From: an uncultured Pelagibacteraceae bacterium | GTDB taxonomy: Bacteria; Pseudomonadota; Alphaproteobacteria; Pelagibacterales; Pelagibacteraceae | Assembly (NCBI GenBank): GCA_902538255.1 | Contig: CACBEJ010000005.1 | Span: 1-49,019, forward strand | Direction of reading: 5' to 3' | Length of the DNA stretch: 49,019 bases | Part shown: positions 19,580 to 28,122 of the stretch, one piece after another | Layout of the letters: the number at the start of each line of letters is the position of its first letter | Position numbering within the stretch: position 1 is the stretch's first letter | Made by a program: the position numbers and the translations under genes | The notes under the pieces: model-generated | What the model was told of the DNA's origin: nothing | The model's database searches: none | The model's input: the letters and a program-made list of their open reading frames with translations, nothing else

Positions 19580-20475
19580 TGCACTTTGTTGAAAAAGAAC
19601 CGAGTCAAAAAAGGTTAGATTTTGATCAAAAATTAAAATCAAATAAAATTTTAAGAATACCAGGAGCCTATAACCCTCTAACTGCAAAATTGATTGAGGA
19701 AATCGGATATGATGCTGTTTATGTTTCTGGTGGTGTAATGGCTAATGATCTTGGATTTCCTGATATTGGATTAACAACCTTACAAGATGTAAGTACAAGA
19801 TCTTATTTAATTTCAAGAGTTACAAATCTTCCAACAATTGTTGATATAGATACAGGTTTTAGATCATGTAAAGAAACAGTAGAAACATTTGAGGAATTTG
19901 GAATAACAGGAGTACACTTAGAAGATCAAATCGAAAGAAAAAGATGTGGCCACCTAGAAAATAAAGAACTTATTTCAACTGATGCTATGGTTAAAAAAAT
20001 TAAAGAATGTGTTGCTACAAAAAAAGATCAAAATTTTAAAATTATAGCGCGTTCAGATGCCAAAAGTGTTGAAGGAATCGATAAAATGATTGAAAGATGT
20101 AAAGCCTATATTGATGCAGGTGCAGAAATTATATTTCCTGAGGCGTTACAAGATGAGAAAGATTTTGAAAAAGTTAGAAAAGAATTATCAGTTTATCTAT
20201 TAGCTAATATGACTGAATTTGGTAAATCAAAATTATTTAATTATAAAGAGTTAGAAAATTTAGGTTATAATATTGTGATTTATCCTGTAACTACACAACG
20301 ATTGGCAATGAAAAATGTAGAAGACGGATTAAGAGACATTTATGCAAATGGACATCAAAATAATATAATTGATAAAATGCAAACAAGAAAAAGATTGTAT
20401 GAATTAGTCGATTATGAAAAATATAATTCATTAGATGAAAAAATTTATAATTTTAGTACTGAGGGACATGAATAA
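19579..20475 (+). CDS. prpB: Methylisocitrate lyase
   Basis: Cleaves 2-methylisocitrate to succinate and pyruvate. It belongs to the PEP mutase/isocitrate lyase superfamily: the catalytic loop KRCGH at residues 121-125 with Cys123, the metal-binding VDIDTGF (Asp89 and Asp91), and HLEDQ are in place. The 298-residue length is typical of PrpB and too short for isocitrate lyase. It lies between prpD and prpC with one-base overlaps on both sides. Confidence 0.95.
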   Translation: MHFVEKEPSQKRLDFDQKLKSNKILRIPGAYNPLTAKLIEEIGYDAVYVSGGVMANDLGFPDIGLTTLQDVSTRSYLISRVTNLPTIVDIDTGFRSCKETVETFEEFGITGVHLEDQIERKRCGHLENKELISTDAMVKKIKECVATKKDQNFKIIARSDAKSVEGIDKMIERCKAYIDAGAEIIFPEALQDEKDFEKVRKELSVYLLANMTEFGKSKLFNYKELENLGYNIVIYPVTTQRLAMKNVEDGLRDIYANGHQNNIIDKMQTRKRLYELVDYEKYNSLDEKIYNFSTEGHE

Positions 20476-21599
20476 TGAGTGATGATATTAAGAAAGGATT
20501 ACTTGGTATTGTTGTAGATGAAACTGAAGTTTCAAAAGTAATGCCAGAAATTAATTCTCTTACTTACAGAGGATACGCTGCTCAAGATTTATGTGAATAC
20601 TGTAGATTTGAAGAAGTAGCTTATTTAATTTTGAATAAAGACCTGCCAAATACTATTCAACTTAGACAATTTGAAAAAGAAGAAAAAAATAATAGAGAAC
20701 TTACAAAAAATTTATATGAAATAATAAGACATATGCCTAAGAAATCCCACCCAATGGATGTAGCAAGAACTGCTGTGAGTGTTATGGGGTTGGAGGATAA
20801 AGAAACAACAGACTCTTCACCTGAAGCAAATATGAGAAAAGCTTTGAGAATTTTTGCAAAAACTCCAACTGCGCTTGCTGCTTTTTACAGAATTAGAAAA
20901 GGAAAAAAAATTATTAAACCAAAAAAAACACTTACCTTTGCTGAAAATTTTTTCTACATGTGTTTTGGAAAAGTGCCTCAAAAAGAGATCGTGAAAGCTT
21001 TTGATGTCTCGTTAATTTTATATGCTGAGCATAGTTTTAATGTATCTACATTCACTGCCAGAACAATTACTAGTAGCCTTTCTGATATACATGGTGCAAT
21101 AACAGGAGCAATTGCTAGTTTAAAGGGTCCTCTGCATGGTGGAGCAAACGAAGAAGTGATGCATATGATGAATAAAATTAAAAAACCAGAAAATGCTCTT
21201 AAATGGATAAATAATGCTCTCAAAAACAAGGAAGTAGTTATGGGATTTGGTCATAGAGTTTATAAATCAGGCGATTCAAGAGTTCCAACCATGAGAAAAT
21301 ACTTTGGTAAAGTTTCTAAAATTAAAAAAGATAAAAAATTTGAAAAAATCTACGACATTGTTGAAAAAGTAATGATCACAGAAAAAAATATTCATCCAAA
21401 TGTAGATTATCCAACAGGACCAACTTACCATCTTATGGGTTTTGATACTGATTTTTTTACACCAATATTTGTAATTTCAAGAATAACAGGCTGGTCAGCT
21501 CATATAATGGAACAACACGCAGCAAATAAACTTATTAGACCTTTGGCGAGCTACAAAGGAAACAAGCATAGAAAAGTGATGCAATTAAATCAAAGATAA
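20475..21599 (+). CDS. prpC: 2-methylcitrate synthase
   Basis: Condenses propionyl-CoA with oxaloacetate. Citrate synthase fold, 374 residues, with the catalytic histidines in LHGGANEEVM and GHRVYKSGDSR and the C-terminal Asp in MGFDTDFFTPIF. The short length and the N-terminal LGIVVDETEVSKV, with no N-terminal extension, match methylcitrate synthase rather than the housekeeping GltA. The stop at 21597-21599 is one base from the convergent methyltransferase gene. Confidence 0.92.
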   Translation: MSDDIKKGLLGIVVDETEVSKVMPEINSLTYRGYAAQDLCEYCRFEEVAYLILNKDLPNTIQLRQFEKEEKNNRELTKNLYEIIRHMPKKSHPMDVARTAVSVMGLEDKETTDSSPEANMRKALRIFAKTPTALAAFYRIRKGKKIIKPKKTLTFAENFFYMCFGKVPQKEIVKAFDVSLILYAEHSFNVSTFTARTITSSLSDIHGAITGAIASLKGPLHGGANEEVMHMMNKIKKPENALKWINNALKNKEVVMGFGHRVYKSGDSRVPTMRKYFGKVSKIKKDKKFEKIYDIVEKVMITEKNIHPNVDYPTGPTYHLMGFDTDFFTPIFVISRITGWSAHIMEQHAANKLIRPLASYKGNKHRKVMQLNQR

Positions 21600-21600
21600 C

Positions 21601-22230
21601 CTAATTTTTTTCTATTCTAGCAAATCTATCATTACATATTATTGAGCATTTTAATCCATGCTCAGATGAGAATTCGTCTATAGCTTTTTTTACTCCAGGT
21701 GCATATGATAAATCATAATCGTCACAAAGAACGGTACCACCATTAACAATAACTTCTCTGCAGCAATTTAAATCATTTTTTACTGTTTGATAATCGTGGC
21801 CTCCATCGAGAAATACATAATCAATTTTAGACATATCAATTTTTTTTAATATTACGTTTGAATTGCCTTTGATTAATGAAACATTATTTTTAAATTTTTT
21901 TAAAAGATCTTCTACAGCTTCTAAACTATATGGATTTAATTTTTTAATATACTTAAAATAAATATTTTTAAATGGGTTAGAAAATTTCGTGTTAGGAATT
22001 ACTTCATCTTTATTTTCTGTATTTTGCTCAAATAAATCTAGACCTACATATTTGAATTCATTTCCGTGCAAACTATTAAGTAATTCACAAACATTTCGGG
22101 CAGTAACTCCATGAAAAACTCCAACTTCAAGAAATACTTTAGGTTTATTGATGGCAATTTCTTTTAAAAAAAATTCACCAACACCATTTTGCTTTAAACT
22201 GGTTTTTCGGAAATATTTTTTATATTTCAA
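21601..22230 (-). CDS. Class I SAM-dependent methyltransferase
   Basis: Small methyltransferase of the Methyltransf_24-like group. Motif I is VFLEVGVFHGVTARNV (about residues 32-47 from the chosen start), followed by VGLDLFEQ (post-I acidic residue), and the YVFLDGGHDYQTVKNDL motif with Asp and His typical of metal-assisted O-methyltransferases. I start it at TTG 22230, directly after the nrdB stop; an upstream TTG at 22299 would overlap nrdB by 68 bases with no ribosome site. No ATG is available. Its place behind nrdB is probably positional, not functional. Substrate unknown, perhaps a sugar or lipid hydroxyl. Confidence 0.7.
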   Translation of the reverse strand: MKYKKYFRKTSLKQNGVGEFFLKEIAINKPKVFLEVGVFHGVTARNVCELLNSLHGNEFKYVGLDLFEQNTENKDEVIPNTKFSNPFKNIYFKYIKKLNPYSLEAVEDLLKKFKNNVSLIKGNSNVILKKIDMSKIDYVFLDGGHDYQTVKNDLNCCREVIVNGGTVLCDDYDLSYAPGVKKAIDEFSSEHGLKCSIICNDRFARIEKN

Positions 22231-22231
22231 T

Positions 22232-23239
22232 TTAACTAAATGCTTCTGCCCAAGTACCTTGAGTTGATGCTTTAGAATATTCAGTTGCACGACCTTCAAA
22301 GAAATTCATGTGTTCAACAGCATTTAACATAGTATCTAACCACGTTAATGGATTTTTTTGAACATCATAAATAGGCTCTAAGCCAAGCTGGTTTAAACGT
22401 CTGTTTGCAATGAATCTAATATAATCTTTAACTTCCTGTGCTGTTAAACCTTCCATTGGACCCATTTCAAAAGCTAGATCAATAAAAGCATCCTCGTGGT
22501 CAACAATAATTCTGCATGCCTCATAAAGTTCTTTTTTAAGTTTAGGTGTCCAAATTTCAGGATTTTCTTTAATAAACTCCTTAAAAATTCTGATCATAGA
22601 ATTGCAATGAAGTGTTTCGTCTCTCACAGACCAAGTAACTATCTGTCCCATTCCTTTCATTTTATTGTGTCTAGGAAAATTCAATAAGATAGCAAAACTT
22701 GCAAATAACTGTAATCCCTCTGTAAAAGCACTAAACACAGCAACTGTTTTTGCTATATCTTCTTTAGAATTTACATTAAATCCTTGCATGTAATCGTACT
22801 TATCTTTCATCTCTTTATATTTCATGAATGCTGAATATTCTGACTCTGGCATTCCAATCGTGTCTAAAAGATGAGAATAAGCTGCTACATGAACTGTTTC
22901 CATCGCAGCAAAAGCTGTCATCATCATTAACACTTCTGTTGGTTTAAAAACAGTTGTGTAATGTCTTAGGTAACAATTGTTCACCTCTACATCAGCTTGA
23001 GTAAAAAACCTGAAAATTTGAGTTAATAGATTTTTTTCAGGTTGCGTAAGGTTCTTTTGCCAATCTTTAACATCATCTCCTAGAGGAACTTCTTCTGGTA
23101 ACCAATGAATTCTTTGCTGAGTTAACCAGGCATCATAACACCATGGATATCTAAATGGTTTGTAAACTGGGTTTTCTACTAATAAGCCCATTTTTTTTGG
23201 TTGAATTATCTCTTTATTAATTTTTTCTGCTACTGACAT
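22232..23239 (-). CDS. nrdB: Ribonucleoside-diphosphate reductase, class I, beta subunit
   Basis: Radical-storing small subunit of aerobic ribonucleotide reductase. The diiron ligands appear in the METVHVAAYSH helix (Glu114 and His117 from the chosen start), with the radical-forming Tyr121 four residues after the His, plus later SAFTEGLQL and DETLHCNSM. A Tyr at this place points to a tyrosyl radical (Ia/Ib-like) and not the tyrosine-less Ic type. I choose ATG 23239: GAGGAG at 23248-23253 lies eight bases upstream, and the gene then overlaps nrdA by 10 bases. An upstream in-frame GTG at 23248 would sit on that site. Confidence 0.95.
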   Translation of the reverse strand: MSVAEKINKEIIQPKKMGLLVENPVYKPFRYPWCYDAWLTQQRIHWLPEEVPLGDDVKDWQKNLTQPEKNLLTQIFRFFTQADVEVNNCYLRHYTTVFKPTEVLMMMTAFAAMETVHVAAYSHLLDTIGMPESEYSAFMKYKEMKDKYDYMQGFNVNSKEDIAKTVAVFSAFTEGLQLFASFAILLNFPRHNKMKGMGQIVTWSVRDETLHCNSMIRIFKEFIKENPEIWTPKLKKELYEACRIIVDHEDAFIDLAFEMGPMEGLTAQEVKDYIRFIANRRLNQLGLEPIYDVQKNPLTWLDTMLNAVEHMNFFEGRATEYSKASTQGTWAEAFS

Positions 23240-25170
23240 GATAGACACTCCTCGTACTCTGGCTCTTCGTTAGTTGGTTGATTTTTAGATTTATAAACAT
23301 TGGCTGTGATATCAGTTGATCTAGCATCATTGATATTTTCAGCTCGTTGAATTGATTTTGATCTACAGTAATAAAGGCTCTTTAAGCCTTTTTTCCACGC
23401 ATCAAAATGAATTTTGTGTAATTCTTTTTTATGAACATCGGCTGGTAAAAATAAATTTACCGACTGAGCTTGTGAAATAAATGGAGTTCTGTCACCACTT
23501 AGTTCAATTATCCAATTTTGATTAAGTTCAAATGCTGTTTTAAATACATCTTTTTCTAAATCTGTTAAAAAATCTAAATGACTAACAGATCCTTGATTAG
23601 TAGTGATTGTAGACCATGTTTCGTCGTCATTTTTACCATGACTTTGTAGTATTTCCTCCAAATATCTATTTCTAACATTGAAAGATCCTGACAAAGTTTT
23701 GTGAGTGTAACTATTAGCAGCAACAGGCTCTACTCCTGGTGATGCTCCACCACAAATAATTGAAATTGAAGCAGTTGGAGCTATTGCTGTCTTGTTAGAA
23801 AATCTTTCTTTGTAACCATACTCAGCTGCATCTGGACATGCACCTCTCTCTTCAGCTAAATCTTTAGACGCTTGGTTTACTTTTTCATGTATGTTTTTAA
23901 ATATTTTTTTATTCCATGATTTTGCCATTACAGATTCTAGAGGAATTCTATTTTTTTGTAAAAATGAATGAAAACCCATAACACCTAATCCAACACTTCT
24001 TTCTCTTTCTGCTGAATATTTTGCATCTTTAAACTGATCTGGTGCTTTATTTATAAAGTCGGATAAAACATTGTCTAAGAATCTCATCACATCACTAATC
24101 ATATCTGGATCATCTTTCCATTCATCATATTTTTCCAAATTTAATGAAGACAAGCAACACACTGCTGTTCTATCTCTTCCATCTTTATCAATTCCTGTTG
24201 GTAGAGTTATTTCACTACATAAATTAGAGGTTTTCACTGTAAGATTTGCCAACTTGTGGTGTTGAGGAATTTGCCTGTTAACTGTATCAATATAAATTAT
24301 ATATGGTTCTCCAGTTTCAATTCTTGCAGTTAATAATCTTATCCATAAATTTCTTGCAGAAATAGTTTGTTGAACACTTCCATCAGCAGGACTTTTTAAT
24401 GCCCATTGCTCATCTGTTTCAACTGCTCTCATAAATGCATCTGAAACTAAAACACCGTGATGTAAATTCAGAGCTTTTCTATTTGGATCACCACCTGTTG
24501 GTCTTCTCATTTCTATAAATTCTTCTATCTCAGGATGGTCAATTGGAAGATAACATGCTGCAGAACCTCTTCTTAATGATCCTTGACTGATAGCCATCGT
24601 TAAAGAATCCATAACTTTTATAAAAGGAATTATTCCGGAAGTTTTCCCAACTCTTCCTATTTTTTCACCAATAGATCTTAAATTACCCCAGTAACTTCCA
24701 ATACCTCCGCCCTTAGCAGCTAACCAAACATTCTCACTCCATAAATCAAGAATGCCTCCTAAACTATCTGAGGCTTCATTTAAAAAACATGAAATTGGTA
24801 ATCCTCTTTTTGTACCACCATTTGATAAAACTGGTGTTGCTGGCATAAACCAAAGATTACTAATATAGTTATAAATTCTTTGAGCATGTAAATTATCATC
24901 TGAATATGTGCTTGCTACTCTTGCAAATAAATCTTGATAAGATTCATTTAAACCCAAGTATCTATCTTTCAAAGTTGCTTTCCCAAAGTCAGTTAGATTT
25001 GCATCTCTACTACGGTCAATTTTAATTATAATACCTTTGTCGTTTTGAAATAATTCTGTCTCGTTATTTAAAGAGAACAGATCAGGCTTATTTATTTTAG
25101 AAACTTCTTTAACAACAGGGCTATATTCAGAGACAGCTTTTTTGAGGGCTTGAGAAAGAATCTTATTCAT
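23230..25170 (-). CDS. nrdA: Ribonucleoside-diphosphate reductase, class I, alpha subunit
   Basis: Catalytic large subunit reducing ribonucleotides. Active-site residues are visible: Cys128 (PISCFLNEASD), Cys318 and Glu320 in NLCSEITLPT, the redox partner in VCCLSSLNL (338/339), and the C-terminal re-reduction pair CLSC just before the stop. At 646 residues it is shorter than E. coli NrdA and has little space before the core: there is no clear N-terminal ATP-cone, so dATP overall-activity control by that domain is probably missing. It is first in the nrdA-nrdB operon, behind a promoter with NrdR-like boxes. Confidence 0.95.
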   Translation of the reverse strand: MNKILSQALKKAVSEYSPVVKEVSKINKPDLFSLNNETELFQNDKGIIIKIDRSRDANLTDFGKATLKDRYLGLNESYQDLFARVASTYSDDNLHAQRIYNYISNLWFMPATPVLSNGGTKRGLPISCFLNEASDSLGGILDLWSENVWLAAKGGGIGSYWGNLRSIGEKIGRVGKTSGIIPFIKVMDSLTMAISQGSLRRGSAACYLPIDHPEIEEFIEMRRPTGGDPNRKALNLHHGVLVSDAFMRAVETDEQWALKSPADGSVQQTISARNLWIRLLTARIETGEPYIIYIDTVNRQIPQHHKLANLTVKTSNLCSEITLPTGIDKDGRDRTAVCCLSSLNLEKYDEWKDDPDMISDVMRFLDNVLSDFINKAPDQFKDAKYSAERERSVGLGVMGFHSFLQKNRIPLESVMAKSWNKKIFKNIHEKVNQASKDLAEERGACPDAAEYGYKERFSNKTAIAPTASISIICGGASPGVEPVAANSYTHKTLSGSFNVRNRYLEEILQSHGKNDDETWSTITTNQGSVSHLDFLTDLEKDVFKTAFELNQNWIIELSGDRTPFISQAQSVNLFLPADVHKKELHKIHFDAWKKGLKSLYYCRSKSIQRAENINDARSTDITANVYKSKNQPTNEEPEYEECLSCQ

Positions 25171-25204
25171 AAAAATCTAATATATTTTGTTATTAGTACG
25201 AAAA

Positions 25205-25251
25205 CAACTATATGTTGTAGGCGTTTGCTGTAAATATACTATATAAACATT
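25205..25251 (-). promoter_or_regulatory. Tandem NrdR-box-like operators upstream of nrdAB
   Basis: Two 16-base sites centred on CTATAT cores lie at 25205-25220 and 25236-25251. They match the NrdR consensus ACACTATATATAGTGT at about 10 and 11 of 16 positions, and the cores are exactly 31 bases apart, the three-turn spacing known for NrdR pairs. One site covers the -10 and the other lies just beyond the -35, as expected for repression of ribonucleotide reductase genes when dATP is high. The proximal site is also a good palindrome in itself (ACAACTATATGTTGT). No nrdR gene lies in this window. Confidence 0.6.
25207..25234 (-). promoter_or_regulatory. Predicted sigma-70 promoter of nrdAB
   Basis: On the minus strand, TTTACA (plus-strand 25229-25234) and TATAGT (25207-25212) are separated by 16 bases. 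Each hexamer matches the consensus at five of six positions. The expected start point lies about 30 bases before the nrdA ATG at 25170. The -10 element is embedded in one of the two NrdR-like boxes. Confidence 0.6.
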
Positions 25252-25350
25252 TAAACAACAGAACATTTATAGAACGCGACAAAATGATAATCAACAAAAA
25301 AATAAATTTTTTTGCAAGAAATTAACAAAAAAAGAGTAAGAAAATAGGTA

Positions 25351-26805
25351 ATGAATCAAAACGTAAAAATAGACCCATTTGGCTTTAGAGAATATGACGC
25401 CCGATGGTTGTATAAGAAAGATATAAACCAATCTGGAATAGAGAATCTTGGCAAAGGCTTAGGATCACAAATAAAAATTCACACAAAAAAAAACAATCCT
25501 AGAATTATCGTAGGCCATGATTACCGTTCCTATAGTGAAGAAATAAAAACTGCTCTCAAAAAAGGATTAATATCTACAGGATGCAATATAGAGGATATTG
25601 GTCTGTCATTATCTCCCATGGTTTATTTTGCGCAATTTAATTTGGACGCAGATGCAGTTGCTATGGTTACAGCAAGTCATAATGAAAATGGGTGGACTGG
25701 TGTCAAAATGGGAATCAAAAAAGGACTAACTCATGCACCTGAAGAAATGAAAGAACTAAAAGAAATTACCTTAAATAAAAAGTTCACAAAAGGTGAAGGT
25801 AGTGAAAAACAAATAAAAGATTTTGATAAAATTTATAAGGATGACTTAATTAGTAAAAATAAAATTAAGAAAAAAATAAAAGCTGTGGTGGCTTGTGGAA
25901 ATGGAACAGCAGGTATTTTTGCCCCAGATATTCTAAGAGGTATTGAATGTGAGGTAATAGAATTAGATTGTAATCTAGATTGGAATTTTCCTAAATACAA
26001 TCCAAATCCAGAGGATATGGAAATGCTTCACGAAATAGCAAAAGTAGTTAAAGAAAACAACGCTGATATAGGTTTTGGATTTGATGGTGATGGAGATAGG
26101 GTTGGTGTTATTGACGATAAAGGTAATGAAATATTTTCAGATAAAATTGGTCTTCTAATTGCTAGAAATTTATCAGGTAAACATAAAAATTCAAAATTTG
26201 TAGTAGATGTAAAATCAACAGGTTTATACTCAAAAGATAAAATCTTGTTAGAAAACAACTGTGAAACAATTTATTGGAAAACAGGTCATTCTCATATTAA
26301 AAGAAAAGTGAACACTGAAAAAGCTTTGGCAGGTTTTGAAAAAAGTGGTCATTTCTTTTTTAATCAACCTTTAGGATATGGTTATGATGATGGAATTAAC
26401 TCCGCAATTCAAGTTTGTCACTTATTAGATAATCAAAATAAAAAAATGAGTGAAATTATTGGTGAATTACCTAGTACATTCCAAACACCAACAATGGCAC
26501 CTTTTTGCAAAGATGAAGAGAAATATATTGTTGTTGAAGAGCTAGTTAAGCAAATTAAAAGTTTAAAAGAAAACAAAACTGAAATTGATGGTCAAGTTAT
26601 TAATGATATTTTAACAGTTAATGGAGTTAGATTTTCATTTGAAGATGGTTCTTGGGGACTTATAAGAGCATCTTCAAACAAACCATCTTTGGTTATTGTT
26701 ACTGAAAGCCCAACATCAGATGAAAGAAAGAAAAAAATCTTTGAGTTTATTGACGATTTGTTACAAAAAACAGGTAAAGTCGGTGAGTATGATCAGAAAA
26801 TTTAA
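25351..26805 (+). CDS. Phosphomannomutase/phosphoglucomutase
   Basis: Alpha-D-phosphohexomutase interconverting hexose 1- and 6-phosphates (mannose and/or glucose), supplying nucleotide sugars. The phosphoserine loop TASHNENGWTGVK places the catalytic Ser at 109; the metal loop DGDGDR is at 245-250; the sugar-specificity loop GFEKSGHFFFN and the C-terminal phosphate-binding RASSNKPSL are also present. The length of 484 and overall pattern are closer to the AlgC/ManB type than to GlmM. Divergent from nrdAB. Substrate choice between mannose and glucose cannot be settled. Confidence 0.88.
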   Translation: MNQNVKIDPFGFREYDARWLYKKDINQSGIENLGKGLGSQIKIHTKKNNPRIIVGHDYRSYSEEIKTALKKGLISTGCNIEDIGLSLSPMVYFAQFNLDADAVAMVTASHNENGWTGVKMGIKKGLTHAPEEMKELKEITLNKKFTKGEGSEKQIKDFDKIYKDDLISKNKIKKKIKAVVACGNGTAGIFAPDILRGIECEVIELDCNLDWNFPKYNPNPEDMEMLHEIAKVVKENNADIGFGFDGDGDRVGVIDDKGNEIFSDKIGLLIARNLSGKHKNSKFVVDVKSTGLYSKDKILLENNCETIYWKTGHSHIKRKVNTEKALAGFEKSGHFFFNQPLGYGYDDGINSAIQVCHLLDNQNKKMSEIIGELPSTFQTPTMAPFCKDEEKYIVVEELVKQIKSLKENKTEIDGQVINDILTVNGVRFSFEDGSWGLIRASSNKPSLVIVTESPTSDERKKKIFEFIDDLLQKTGKVGEYDQKI

Positions 26806-27905
26806 TTCTTTAAATTATCTTCATCATTTTTATTTTCTAAATTATCGTCATCAGCTTTAGTTGCTAAATTATCGCCATCCTGATTATTTTCTTGTTCAGG
26901 AGTTTCATCGCTATAAAACTTTCTAACCAATTCCTCCTCTTTAAGTCGTTGTTCTTCATCAAATTTTTTCTCCCATTCCTTCATTCGCCTATTTTCCTGA
27001 TCTTCTCTCTCTTTTTGAGCAATTTCAGATAATCTAATTCTCTCGTTTTCTTCTTCAATTCTTTTTTGTCTTTCCTCCTCTATTTTCAATTCTCTTTCTC
27101 TTCGACGTCTTTCATTTTCTTTGTTTATTCTCTCACGTTCAGCTTCTTTAAGTTCTTTTTCTTTGATTCTTAGTTCCTCTTCCTTGGCTTTTTGCTCTGC
27201 CTCCTCTTTTAAAATCTGTCTTTGAATTTCCTGCTGTCTTTCAGTTTCGAGATCTCTTAATCTTTCTTCCATTTCTTTAAGTTTTTCTTGCTCATATTTC
27301 AGCTTCCTAGCTGCCTCTCTTAATCTTTGCTCTTCCTCAAGTCTATTTTTCCTTTCAATTTCTTTTAATCTTATTTTTTCTTGTCTTTCTTTTTCTTTTT
27401 CGTCTCTTCTCTTTTGAGCTTCAATTTCTTTATTTTTTAATTGTTCCTCTTTAATTTTTATATTTTCTTCTCTAATTCTTTGTCTCTCTAACATTTTTAG
27501 CCTTAAATCTTCTTCTTTAAGCTTTCTGGCTTCCTCTCTAAGTTTTCTAGATTCTTCGTCTTTAATTTTTTTCTGTTCTATTTTAATTCTTTGAGCTTCT
27601 ACTTTTTGTCTTTTTTCCTCATTCTTTTTTTCTTGCTTTTCATTTTCAATGATTAATTTTTTTTGAAAAAGAAGTTTCTTTCTTTCTTCTTTAAGTTCGT
27701 CTTGTTTAGCTTTTTTCGCTAATTTTTTTTCTAAAATTAATTCTCTTTTCTTCTCTTTCTCTAATTTTTTTTGTAATGCTAAATCTTTTTTAATTTTGTT
27801 TTTTTTAAAATCTTCTAAAATTGAGGAAAACTTTTTTTTTGTTTTATCGATTGGATCAAATAAACTTTTTTTAATATTTTTATTAATGTCTTTTATTGAA
27901 ACCAT
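26802..27905 (-). CDS. Highly charged Lys/Glu/Arg-rich helical protein of unknown function
   Basis: 367 residues from the ATG at 27905; an in-frame TTG 15 bases further up is less likely. Residues about 1-35 form a modest amphipathic head (SIKDINKNIKKSLFDPIDKTKKKF). From about 40 to 330 it is an almost unbroken run of Lys, Arg, Glu and Gln with blocks such as EERKKLL, RLREEARKLKEE and KERQEKIRLKEIERK, hardly any Gly or Pro, and few hydrophobic a/d positions. That favours a long single alpha-helix or loose coiled coil. The tail (about 335-367) is acidic and Asn-rich (NNQDGDNLATKADDDN). No signal peptide or membrane segment. Similarity searches here would be dominated by composition. Confidence 0.7.
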   Translation of the reverse strand: MVSIKDINKNIKKSLFDPIDKTKKKFSSILEDFKKNKIKKDLALQKKLEKEKKRELILEKKLAKKAKQDELKEERKKLLFQKKLIIENEKQEKKNEEKRQKVEAQRIKIEQKKIKDEESRKLREEARKLKEEDLRLKMLERQRIREENIKIKEEQLKNKEIEAQKRRDEKEKERQEKIRLKEIERKNRLEEEQRLREAARKLKYEQEKLKEMEERLRDLETERQQEIQRQILKEEAEQKAKEEELRIKEKELKEAERERINKENERRRRERELKIEEERQKRIEEENERIRLSEIAQKEREDQENRRMKEWEKKFDEEQRLKEEELVRKFYSDETPEQENNQDGDNLATKADDDNLENKNDEDNLKN

Positions 27906-27984
27906 TTTTAAAAGTATCAATTAGGATTATAACACTAAATATTATGTGTGGCTAAATTGAGTTTTTTTTTCAGAATAAATACAA

Positions 27985-28117
27985 CTTAAGATTGTCTGAT
28001 TTTAAGTTAGTTAATAAAAGGCATTTTCAACTAATAAGTGTTCTTAGATATTTAAAGAATCACTTAGTTTGAATACGTGAGGTGATGGAGGGAGACTGAA
28101 ATCACCTCTTTTTTTTT
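27985..28117 (+). ncRNA. Candidate small RNA with intrinsic terminator
   Basis: A plus-strand transcript unit is suggested in the 217 bases between two minus-strand genes. A weak promoter (TTGAGT at 27957-27962; TACAAC at 27980-27985) would start it near 27990. A ten-pair hairpin with a nine-base loop lies at 28036-28065, and a strong terminator ends it at 28117. TTAGTT (28007-28012) and TTAGTT (28064-28069) are both complementary to AACTAA (28029-28034), so two folds exclude each other. No coding frame of note is present. I could not match it to SRP, tmRNA, 6S or a SAM riboswitch. The 5' end is a guess. Confidence 0.45.
28079..28117 (+). terminator. Rho-independent terminator
   Basis: GAGGTGAT (28079-28086) pairs perfectly over eight bases with ATCACCTC (28101-28108), enclosing a 14-base loop containing GGAGGGAGA, and is followed by nine T residues on the plus strand. 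There is no T-run on the opposite side, so it works only on a plus-strand transcript, although both neighbouring genes are on the minus strand. It is the clearest terminator I saw in the window. Confidence 0.8.
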
Positions 28118-28122
28118 GCTTG

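Noticed and set aside
28079..28117. Terminator for the TauE-type gene that ends at 28123
   Set aside because: The gene is on the minus strand, but the T-run follows the stem only on the plus strand; on the minus strand the stem is preceded by A residues and followed by mixed sequence.
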